Below, one piece after another: positions 1-5,737 of a stretch of 6,684 bases of DNA. A program made the translations under genes and the position numbers. The stretch's first letter is position 1; the number at the start of each line of letters is the position of its first letter. The notes below the pieces were generated by a model. That model did no database searches and was not told the DNA's origin. It worked only from the letters and a program-made list of their open reading frames with translations. Source of the DNA: Porticoccaceae bacterium (lineage in GTDB: Bacteria > Pseudomonadota > Gammaproteobacteria > Pseudomonadales > Porticoccaceae); the NCBI GenBank assembly GCA_002692165.1, contig NZJL01000075.1:2972-9655 (forward strand), in the 5' to 3' direction.

Positions 1-93
1 TTGGCCCGGACTCAGATTATTCAGCAAGCCGCGACGGCAATGTTGGCTCAGGCAAACGCAAGTGCAGCGCAGGTTTTGGCGCTACTAAAGTAA
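1..93 (+). CDS. Flagellin, C-terminal end only (5' part outside window)
   Basis: Frame 1 is open from the first base to a TAA at 91-93 and encodes 30 residues beginning LARTQIIQQAATAM and ending in VLALLK. This is the conserved C-terminal D0 helix of bacterial flagellin, which packs against the N-terminal D0 helix in the core of the filament. The same block recurs near the end of the complete flagellin at 398-1282 (LARTAIIQQAATAM), so the two genes are tandem paralogues on the same strand. The last residues differ between them: this copy has QANASAAQVLALLK where the downstream copy has QANAQPALVISLLNAY. Codons also differ at many positions, so this is not a recent exact duplication. The remainder of the gene lies upstream of the window. 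Identification is firm despite the short length because this segment is among the most conserved in the family. Confidence 0.93.
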   Translation: MARTQIIQQAATAMLAQANASAAQVLALLK

Positions 94-114
94 GGAAGAT
101 GACATACATCAGAC

Positions 115-132
115 GCGCAGTTCGTGCGCTTT
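115..132 (+). terminator. Possible weak terminator after first flagellin
   Basis: A 5-bp GC-rich stem (GCGCA at 115-119 with TGCGC at 125-129) with a 5-nt loop is followed by only three T residues. It lies 22 bp after the stop of the upstream flagellin, where a terminator would be expected. The short stem and short T run make it a weak candidate. Confidence 0.3.
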
Positions 133-203
133 GATGGCTCGGAAGAAAAGGGCTACGTGAGTAACTGTTGAGAAGTGCCGGTTAGCTTTCGATTGGCGCT
201 CGT

Positions 204-213
204 GAATAAGGAG
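204..213 (+). repeat. 10-bp direct repeat, copy 1 (SD-like)
   Basis: GAATAAGGAG here is identical to 381-390, where it carries the Shine-Dalgarno of the complete flagellin gene. In this copy no start codon follows at usable spacing; the next codons in every frame do not open a flagellin-like frame. It may be chance or a remnant of a duplicated flagellin leader. Confidence 0.4.
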
Positions 214-269
214 TGAAGAACCACTTGCAAGTAGTAACTTATATTGATGTTCAGGGTTACAAATGAGAG

Positions 270-390
270 TGCCCCAAAGTTCCACAGCAATCCGGCTTAA
301 AACCGGCTGCCAGGGGCAAAAAACGGAGGGTATCAGACTTAAACGAGAGCTTTAGCCTCGGGGGAGACTGGAGCTCATTGGAATAAGGAG
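270..390 (+). promoter_or_regulatory. Structured, GGA-rich 5' leader of flagellin
   Basis: Three nested pairings can be read directly: TGCCCC (270-275) with GGGGCA (313-318); CAG (285-287) with CTG (307-309); and CCGG (292-295) with CCGG (303-306) around a 7-nt loop. A second hairpin at 344-360 pairs CGAG-GC with GC-CTCG around a TTTA loop, with one bulged A. GGA triplets occur at 325-327, 363-365, 370-372, 380-382 and 387-389, the last within the Shine-Dalgarno. Proteins of the CsrA/RsmA family bind GGA motifs and control flagellin or flagellar mRNAs in several bacteria, so translational control is a reasonable inference. If the unidentified transcription start lies inside this stretch, part of the structure would not be in the mRNA. 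I do not match it to a known riboswitch class. Confidence 0.45.
385..390 (+). promoter_or_regulatory. Ribosome binding site of flagellin
   Basis: AAGGAG lies 7 nt before the ATG at 398. This is a near-ideal Shine-Dalgarno and fixes the flagellin start. It overlaps the last GGA triplet of the leader and is part of the 10-bp repeat GAATAAGGAG. Confidence 0.85.
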
Positions 391-397
391 AAGACAT

Positions 398-1282
398 ATG
401 ACGGTGATAAATACGAATATGGCCTCCCAGGTTGCGGCGAATGCGCTCAAGCGAAATGCTCGCGATTCGTCGCAGGCCATGCAGAGGCTGGCAACGGGAA
501 AACGGATCAATTCTGCAAAGGATGACGCCGCAGGATTAGCAATATCCTCGAAGATGACGTCCCAGATATTGGGAACTGCCCAAGCAGTTCGCAATGCAAA
601 CAACGCCATCTCGATGATACAAACGGCCGACGGTGCGACTTTGGAGATCGAAAACATGCTTCAAAGAATGCGGGAGCTCGGGGTTCAGTACTCAAACGGT
701 ACAAACACCTCGGCCGACCAGGCAAATATCAACGTGGAATTTAAGGAACTAGCAACGGAGATCGAACGCGTGGCAGACAATACCCAGTGGAATGGAATGA
801 ATATCTTGAAAGGCATTAACACCGATGGAGATGTAACCTATCAGATCGGCGCTAACGCAAGTCAGACAATAACTGTCAACTTTGCTGACTTTGAACTGGC
901 GGCTGGCGCAACCTCTTACAGCGATGGAAGCGCCACCGGCGGCGTCTATGGAGCGGACCTCTCAGGAATGATCGCGAGCAGTGCTTCGATTACAGCTGCG
1001 ACGAGCGGTATAACAACCACGCTCGATACTGCTATCGCAGGCGTTAACACTCAGCGGGCTAAGTATGGCGCAGCTATTAATCGGTTGGACTATGCCGCAG
1101 ACAATCTGACAAATGTTTCTCAAAATGCGACTGCATCTAGGAGTCGTATTACGGATGCGGACTATGCTAAGGAGACCGCTGAACTTGCCCGGACCGCTAT
1201 CATACAGCAAGCAGCAACCGCTATGTTGGTCCAGGCTAATGCTCAACCTGCCTTGGTAATATCGCTGCTTAATGCTTACTAG
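398..1282 (+). CDS. fliC: Flagellin (complete)
   Basis: This is the structural subunit of the flagellar filament, exported by the flagellar type III apparatus. The product has 294 residues. The N-terminal D0/D1 region (about 1-140) begins MTVINTNMASQVAANALKRN and contains RLATGKRINSAKDDAAGLAI and the QRMRELGVQ segment. Q89, R90, L94 and E114 fall at the same numbers as the TLR5-contacting residues of Salmonella flagellin. The central part (about 141-205) is very short, so the outer D2/D3 domains are essentially absent. The C-terminal D1/D0 region (about 205-294) includes NRLDYAADNLTNV, ITDADYAKETAEL and a terminal helix ending SLLNAY. The start is set by AAGGAG 7 nt upstream. A paralogue ends at 93 just upstream, but no flagellin chaperone (fliS), cap gene (fliD) or hook-junction gene (flgL) is visible. 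The symbol fliC is used generically; flaA or flaB would be equally suitable. Product identity is firm. Confidence 0.96.
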   Translation: MTVINTNMASQVAANALKRNARDSSQAMQRLATGKRINSAKDDAAGLAISSKMTSQILGTAQAVRNANNAISMIQTADGATLEIENMLQRMRELGVQYSNGTNTSADQANINVEFKELATEIERVADNTQWNGMNILKGINTDGDVTYQIGANASQTITVNFADFELAAGATSYSDGSATGGVYGADLSGMIASSASITAATSGITTTLDTAIAGVNTQRAKYGAAINRLDYAADNLTNVSQNATASRSRITDADYAKETAELARTAIIQQAATAMLVQANAQPALVISLLNAY

Positions 1283-1301
1283 GAGAAACGACTCTGAACT
1301 C

Positions 1302-1327
1302 AATCTAGCGCCCTAAGGCGCTAGATT
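1302..1327. terminator. Perfect 11-bp inverted repeat between convergent genes
   Basis: AATCTAGCGCC (1302-1312) pairs perfectly with GGCGCTAGATT (1317-1327) around a CTAA loop. It sits 19 bp past the flagellin stop and 2 bp past the exbD stop, between convergent genes, so it probably ends transcription from both sides. The A/T ends of the stem supply only short U runs on either strand, so it is not a canonical intrinsic terminator; a role in protecting mRNA 3' ends is also possible. Confidence 0.75.
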
Positions 1328-1329
1328 CG

Positions 1330-1737
1330 CTAGTCTTCTGTAGAAAGGGAAATATCGTAAACACCAGCCTCCCTAGACTGGTCTGAGATCTTAACAAACA
1401 TCTCTGTCTTCGCCTTAGGATGCGCGCTGATCACAACTTTAGCCTCAGGGTTCTCGGCATGCATTCGCTCAACGTTCGCGCGCACAGCTCTAATATCTAT
1501 GCGCCTCCCCTCAAACCGTAATTCATTGCTCTCTGAAATTCTAAAAACAATATTTCTATTTTCCGAGTCAGGGGGTGGTTGGTCAGTCGTCGGCGGGCGA
1601 TCGACGCTGAGACCCACCTCGTTGACGAATGACGCGGTTACAATAAAAAAGATTAGCATGATGAATACAACATCTAGCATAGGAGTGAGGTCAATCTGAG
1701 ACTCGTCAACCTCTTTACGCTTTCTTCCTAGTGCCAT
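1330..1737 (-). CDS. exbD: ExbD/TolR-family proton-channel subunit, solitary
   Basis: ExbD and TolR proteins work with ExbB/TolQ in the inner membrane, using the proton gradient to drive TonB- or TolA-dependent work at the outer membrane. The product has 135 residues, normal for ExbD. A short charged cytoplasmic N-terminus (1-15) is followed by DLTPMLDVVFIMLIFFIVTA, in which D22 corresponds to the essential proton-carrying Asp25 of E. coli ExbD. One membrane segment (about 21-38) leads to a proline-rich linker (48-56) and a periplasmic domain (about 60-135). The ATG at 1737 follows a weak GGA Shine-Dalgarno. No exbB, tonB or second exbD flanks it: flagellin converges on one side and mutM diverges on the other, so it appears monocistronic. 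The sequence resembles the ExbD type usually found beside MotA/TolQ/ExbB-family genes, but this is judged by eye. A TolR-like role cannot be excluded. Confidence 0.92.
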   Translation of the reverse strand: MALGRKRKEVDESQIDLTPMLDVVFIMLIFFIVTASFVNEVGLSVDRPPTTDQPPPDSENRNIVFRISESNELRFEGRRIDIRAVRANVERMHAENPEAKVVISAHPKAKTEMFVKISDQSREAGVYDISLSTED

Positions 1738-1906
1738 TTTTTTTCCGAAATATTGTCAGACCTAACATTGAAGTTGAATTCTACTGACTTTTGAGTAAAT
1801 TACCAGTGCACCATCCGTTTTATCTTTTGCAACTACGAAAGCAATAAAAGCAGATGCACTTGCGATCTCTCGATGCAGCAACGAAAATTTTTATAAGAGG
1901 CTAGTG
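1738..1906. promoter_or_regulatory. Divergent exbD/mutM intergenic region
   Basis: The 169-bp AT-rich gap must hold promoters for exbD (leftward) and mutM (rightward). On the minus strand TTGCTT, 16 nt, then TAAAAC is a loose -35/-10 candidate for exbD. No good sigma-70 pair was found for mutM. The mutM Shine-Dalgarno AAGAGG is at 1895-1900. Confidence 0.3.
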
Positions 1907-2713
1907 ATGCCCGAACTGCCAGAGGTAGAAACAACACTTAGGGGAATTCGTCCGTTTTTGTTAGGTGAGACCATTGACGATCTCATCATTCGTCAGCCCT
2001 CTCTCCGCTATCCTGTAACGAGCGGGATTGAACAAAGCGTAAGAGGTCATGCAATCAAAGAAGTATCCAGAAGAGCAAAGTATCTTCAACTTCATTTGGA
2101 CAACGGTTCGATGCTAGTGCACCTCGGTATGAGCGGAAGTCTGCGCATTATAGAGCCAAACGTGGATTGGAAAAAGCATGACCACATTCAACTTAAACTG
2201 GTTTCAGGGAAAGCTCTTCGATATCACGACCCCCGTCGTTTTGGGAGCCGGTTATGGTCTGACGAGGCGCACTGGCAGCTAAATAATCTTGGCCCCGAGC
2301 CACTATCTAAGGAGTTTGATGGTGACTACCTTTATAGCCTCTCAAAAGGCAGGAAAATTGCGGTAAAGGCTTTCGTAATGACTAATTCAGTAGTTGTCGG
2401 AGTCGGAAACATTTATGCCTCAGAAGCTCTATTCTCGACCGGCATAAGGCCTGACAGAGCTGCCGGCCGCATATCGAGAAACCGATATAACTTCCTAGCC
2501 GAAAACATCAAAGTTACACTAAAAAATGCTATCAATCTCGGCGGGACTACACTTCGTGATTACTCGAATAGTGCCGGAGATCCGGGTTACTTTAAGCAAG
2601 AATTATTTGTTTATGGTAGAAGCGGCCTTCCCTGTAAAACTTGCTCTAACGCCCTGGCCGAAAGCCGCATAGGGCAAAGGAGCTCGGTCTTCTGCCCGAA
2701 ATGTCAAGTTTGA
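1907..2713 (+). CDS. mutM: Formamidopyrimidine-DNA glycosylase (8-oxoguanine repair)
   Basis: MutM (Fpg) removes 8-oxoguanine and ring-opened purines from DNA and nicks the abasic site, starting base excision repair. The first residues are MPELPEVET. After Met removal the exposed proline (P2) is the catalytic nucleophile, and E3 is the second catalytic residue. K58 in RRAKYL matches the conserved Lys57 of mature E. coli Fpg. HLGMSGSLRI, the DPRRFG segment and VGVGNIYASEALF (the helix-two-turn-helix DNA-binding region) are all present. The C-terminal zinc finger has C243, C246, C263 and C266, with R258 in its hairpin. The product has 268 residues, the usual length. I choose the ATG at 1907 over an in-frame GTG at 1904 because the enzyme needs proline immediately after the initiator Met; AAGAGG lies 6 nt before this ATG. 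All key residues are intact, so an active enzyme is expected. Confidence 0.97.
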   Translation: MPELPEVETTLRGIRPFLLGETIDDLIIRQPSLRYPVTSGIEQSVRGHAIKEVSRRAKYLQLHLDNGSMLVHLGMSGSLRIIEPNVDWKKHDHIQLKLVSGKALRYHDPRRFGSRLWSDEAHWQLNNLGPEPLSKEFDGDYLYSLSKGRKIAVKAFVMTNSVVVGVGNIYASEALFSTGIRPDRAAGRISRNRYNFLAENIKVTLKNAINLGGTTLRDYSNSAGDPGYFKQELFVYGRSGLPCKTCSNALAESRIGQRSSVFCPKCQV

Positions 2714-2804
2714 CTTATCTCAAAGAGACTCAATTATCATGAGTGATTCGGCGGACGATTAGCGCATGCTTTGGGTGATTACGATAATAGTCTTCGAGCG
2801 TTGA
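2714..2804. other. Convergent mutM/coaD gap
   Basis: The 91-bp gap contains no gene. The only dyad noticed is ACTCA (2728-2732) with TGAGT (2740-2744), a 5-bp stem without a T run, so no convincing terminator can be named for either gene. Confidence 0.4.
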
Positions 2805-3299
<495 letters not shown>

Positions 3300-3304
3300 C
3301 TACT

Positions 3305-3317
3305 GTGAAACTTTCAC
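3305..3317. repeat. 13-bp palindrome in the rsmD-coaD gap
   Basis: GTGAAA (3305-3310) and TTTCAC (3312-3317) are perfect inverted copies around one central base. The spacing is too tight for a full RNA hairpin but has the shape of a dimeric protein-binding site. It lies 15 bp upstream of the coaD start codon. An operator role is inference only; a 12-base match of this kind can occur by chance. Confidence 0.35.
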
Positions 3318-3334
3318 TTTGAAAAAGATGCACA

Positions 3335-3907
3335 TTATGGTTTGGTCCCACTGCGCCTGTAAAGCCTAATATCCACACGGCCGGTAATTTTATGCCGCCA
3401 AAGCATCCAGTTTTCTGGGGTGCAAAGATCGGCTTCCGTCCGAGATGATTCAACATATATCATGGCTTCTGGAAGCAACCACTGCTGGGTTTCGAGCTCT
3501 TGGCATAATTCGGTGATTGAATATGTGTTAAAGGGAGGATCAAGAAACACAATGTTAGCGGGCTGCATCGGCGGTTTTGCAACGAGTAGGCAGCTGTCCG
3601 ATTCCACAATAGTCAAATTTTGAGCCCTAAGTCGATTACTGTTGTACCTAAGCCATCCGATTGTCTGCGGGTCATTGTCAACCGCCAGGCACGATTTAGC
3701 CCCGCGTGATAATGCCTCAAAAGCGAGTGCTCCACTCCCTGCAAATAAGTCTATACATTGAGCCCCAATAATTTTCTCTCTCAGCCAGTTGAAAACTCGC
3801 TCGCGAGTTCGATCGCCACTGGGTCTCAGTGATTTTGTGGGTGCGAAACGTAAGTGCCTGCTGCGCCAATGACCACCGATAATGCGAATTCTATTCGAAG
3901 TTTTCAT
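3335..3907 (-). CDS. rsmD: 16S rRNA guanine-966 N2-methyltransferase
   Basis: RsmD uses S-adenosylmethionine to methylate the exocyclic amine of G966 in 16S rRNA during assembly of the small ribosomal subunit. The product has 190 residues, close to E. coli RsmD. IRIIGGHWRSRHLRF (7-21) and LRPSGDRTRERVFNWL (27-42) are the family's N-terminal signatures. DLFAGSGA (53-60) is SAM-binding motif I, AVDNDP (75-80) the acidic motif II, and LDPPF (122-126) the catalytic motif IV typical of amino-group methyltransferases. The ATG at 3907 lacks a clear Shine-Dalgarno. It is accepted because no other start codon precedes the conserved block and six residues before the IRIIGG-like motif is normal. It heads a probable rsmD-coaD unit and diverges from ftsY, the arrangement seen in many gammaproteobacteria. 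Confidence 0.95.
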   Translation of the reverse strand: MKTSNRIRIIGGHWRSRHLRFAPTKSLRPSGDRTRERVFNWLREKIIGAQCIDLFAGSGALAFEALSRGAKSCLAVDNDPQTIGWLRYNSNRLRAQNLTIVESDSCLLVAKPPMQPANIVFLDPPFNTYSITELCQELETQQWLLPEAMIYVESSRTEADLCTPENWMLWRHKITGRVDIRLYRRSGTKP

Positions 3908-4057
3908 ATTAATCGCTTAAAATTTGTTGTAGATTTTGTTGTCTCACGTCTTCTGATTTATGGCTTTTGTTGGTCTAAATGTTAGGATACACCAACTCGT
4001 TTAATTACGGCATTATCGCGATGCTGACTATTATTTGCATTCCGACTAGGAAAAAAA
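3908..4057. promoter_or_regulatory. Divergent rsmD/ftsY intergenic region
   Basis: This 150-bp AT-rich gap should hold back-to-back promoters. TATTAT at 4029-4034 is the best -10-like element for ftsY, but its -35 partner (TTACGG, 4005-4010, 18-nt spacing) is poor. No strong pair is seen for rsmD. An AGG at 4048-4050 lies 7 nt before the ftsY GTG and is its likely ribosome binding site. Confidence 0.3.
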
Positions 4058-5044
4058 GTGAACAAACAAAACTCCTTTTTTGATCGATTGAGCTCTCTAA
4101 AAGATAGCGCCTCGTCCAATGATCCCCTATCGAAAACACAATTGCGAATGCGGCGAGCTCTTAGACGAACTAGTCAGGGTTTGGCGGCGCTTTTTGGCAG
4201 AGCAAAGCAAATGGATCCGGACTTGCTTGAGGAGATAGAGACCGAGCTTCTCACGTCTGACGTTGGTGTTACAGTCACTGGCATAATAATGACTAGGTTG
4301 ACACAAGCGTTAGAAAAACAAGTTCTAACAGACATTAAAACTGTCAGGTCGACGCTTCGCAGCATCTTGATAGAGATCCTCGATTCGTGCGAGCGCCCCA
4401 TGTTATTTGACAATATCGCTGGGCCGGCGATGATCTTAGTTGTAGGTGTGAATGGTGTTGGTAAAACAACCACTATTGGTAAACTGACCCATAGATTTCA
4501 ACAAGATGGAAAATCCGTGATGCTAGCGGCGGGTGATACATTTCGTGCGGCTGCCGTCGAGCAACTTCAAGTATGGGGCCAAAGGCAGGGCGTGCCCGTC
4601 ATAGCGCAGCCAAATGGCGCCGATAGCGCGTCGGTGATTTATGACGCGCTAGAGTCCGCACGGTCAAGAGAAATAGATATTGTTATTGCGGATACCGCTG
4701 GGCGTTTACACAATAAAACTAATTTGATGCAAGAGCTTGCGAAGGTGAAGAGAGTGGCTGCTAAGGTTGATCCAGGTGCGCCACATGAAGTCCTGTTGGT
4801 GTTGGACGCGACGACTGGTCAGAATGCCCTGGCCCAGTTGAGAGAATTCAAGGCGATGGCGGGCATTACCGGAATGGTGATCACGAAGCTAGATGGAACC
4901 GCTCGAGGAGGGGTAATCTTTGCACTAGCTGAAAATCACAACGTTCCAGTTCGCTTTATAGGAATCGGGGAGGAAAAGGCGGATCTTCGACCCTTCGTCG
5001 CCACAGATTTTGTTGATGCGCTTTTACCCCCCAATAATGATTAG
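4058..5044 (+). CDS. ftsY: Signal recognition particle receptor FtsY
   Basis: FtsY is the membrane-associated GTPase that receives SRP (Ffh plus 4.5S RNA) with its ribosome and hands the nascent membrane protein to the SecYEG translocon. The product has 328 residues. Its N-terminus has almost none of the long acidic A domain of E. coli FtsY (497 residues); residues 1-50 are instead Ser- and Arg-rich, including RMRRALRR (30-37). The N domain helices (about 50-115) precede the G domain: P-loop GVNGVGKTTT (130-139), DTFRAAA (160-166), DTAGR (212-216), TKLDG (276-280) and GIGE (302-305). The usual TAKGGV after TKLDG reads TARGGV here, a conservative change. The GTG start is supported by AGG 7 nt upstream and by the absence of any better start. 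It is the first gene of ftsY-ftsE-ftsX, with 9 bp before ftsE. Confidence 0.97.
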   Translation: MNKQNSFFDRLSSLKDSASSNDPLSKTQLRMRRALRRTSQGLAALFGRAKQMDPDLLEEIETELLTSDVGVTVTGIIMTRLTQALEKQVLTDIKTVRSTLRSILIEILDSCERPMLFDNIAGPAMILVVGVNGVGKTTTIGKLTHRFQQDGKSVMLAAGDTFRAAAVEQLQVWGQRQGVPVIAQPNGADSASVIYDALESARSREIDIVIADTAGRLHNKTNLMQELAKVKRVAAKVDPGAPHEVLLVLDATTGQNALAQLREFKAMAGITGMVITKLDGTARGGVIFALAENHNVPVRFIGIGEEKADLRPFVATDFVDALLPPNND

Positions 5045-5053
5045 AGATTATAA

Positions 5054-5737
5054 GTGATAGAGTTTGATAATTTGAGTAAGCGTTACGATGGCGGCTTTGA
5101 AGCGCTGCGAAATATCTCTTTCCAAATGGAATCGGGTGAGATGGCTTTTCTGACGGGACGATCGGGTGCTGGAAAAAGCACATTGCTAAAATTGCTGATG
5201 CTGATGGAGCGACCTACCTCAGGAAACCTCCTAATCAATGGTAAAAATTTAAATCAACTTCGGAAAGCGCAGATCCCGACTTACCGGCGGCAGCTGGGGG
5301 TTGTATTTCAAAACCATAGACTCCTCACGGACCGCTCTCTTTATGATAACGTGTCGCTCCCCCTTCAGGTCTCTGGATATCCCAGAGCAGAGATGAGTAG
5401 ACGAGTTAGAGCGGCACTTGACAGCGTGGGTCTGTTGGAACGCGAGCACTTGAAACCCATGGAGTTGTCTGGTGGCGAGCAGCAGCGGATTGGCATTGCC
5501 CGTGCCATTGTTCATAAACCAAGAATTCTCTTGGCGGATGAACCAACGGGTAATTTAGATCCGCAGCTGTCAGCAGAAATAATGGCGCTATTTCGACGCT
5601 TTCAGACCGTGGGTGTTACAGTTCTCATTGCTACCCATGATGTATCGTTGATTAACCGTATGCGATTGCGGATTCTCCGTCTAAATGATGGCACTCTCGC
5701 CGAGGATAGCGGTAAGCATGAGAAAGACGCAGAATAA
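5054..5737 (+). CDS. ftsE: Cell-division ATP-binding protein FtsE
   Basis: FtsE is the cytoplasmic ATPase of the FtsEX complex, which joins the FtsZ ring and, through FtsX, activates periplasmic amidase regulators so that septal peptidoglycan is split. The product has 227 residues, the standard size. Walker A GRSGAGKST (35-43), Q-loop Q86, ABC signature LSGGEQQRIGIAR (138-150), Walker B ILLADEP (158-164, catalytic E163) and H-loop H195 are all intact, so ATP hydrolysis is expected. The start is GTG at 5054: the resulting MIEFDNLSKRY aligns with the usual FtsE N-terminus, though the AGAG upstream is a weak Shine-Dalgarno, suggesting translation partly coupled to ftsY. The C-terminal tail (about 215-227) is charged and overlaps the likely ftsX start. 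FtsE is told apart from LolD/MacB-like ATPases mainly by its position between ftsY and ftsX and by the GEMAFLTG segment. Confidence 0.96.
   Translation: MIEFDNLSKRYDGGFEALRNISFQMESGEMAFLTGRSGAGKSTLLKLLMLMERPTSGNLLINGKNLNQLRKAQIPTYRRQLGVVFQNHRLLTDRSLYDNVSLPLQVSGYPRAEMSRRVRAALDSVGLLEREHLKPMELSGGEQQRIGIARAIVHKPRILLADEPTGNLDPQLSAEIMALFRRFQTVGVTVLIATHDVSLINRMRLRILRLNDGTLAEDSGKHEKDAE

Larger units (their letters stand above)
94..269. other. First half of the 304-bp inter-flagellin gap; no gene seen
   Basis: No credible reading frame is present. Apart from the weak hairpin at 115-132 and the 10-bp sequence at 204-213 that recurs at the second flagellin's ribosome binding site, nothing is recognisable. 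I looked for a sigma-28 promoter (TAAA, about 15 nt, GCCGATAA) and a sigma-54 promoter (TGGCAC-N5-TTGCA), as expected for flagellin genes, and found no good match. The promoter of the downstream flagellin therefore remains unplaced, although it probably lies in this gap. Confidence 0.5.

Noticed and set aside
99..134. Tiny 11-codon frame starting ATG at 99
   Set aside because: The Shine-Dalgarno-like GGAAG abuts the ATG with no spacing and the frame coincides with the hairpin after the first flagellin; no sign of coding.
294..307. GG-N10-GC spacing resembling a sigma-54 promoter before the flagellin
   Set aside because: Only the GG and GC and one or two further bases fit TGGCAC-N5-TTGCA, and the match arises from the CCGG...CCGG stem itself.
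270..318. c-di-GMP or other known riboswitch in the flagellin leader
   Set aside because: The stem-loop is clear but the conserved core sequences of the GEMM-type riboswitch are not seen, and no other class fits by eye.
298..323. TAAA then GCAAAAAA as a sigma-28 promoter
   Set aside because: Spacing is 14 rather than 15 nt and the -10 element keeps only five of eight consensus bases; too weak to call.
352..1303. Several antisense frames (352-657, 507-725 and 962-1303, minus strand) inside and around the flagellin
   Set aside because: They mirror a strongly conserved flagellin frame, lack ribosome binding sites of their own and resemble no protein family.
2728..2744. ACTCA/TGAGT stem as a mutM terminator
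   Set aside because: A 5-bp AT-containing stem with a 7-nt loop and no T run is below what can be supported.
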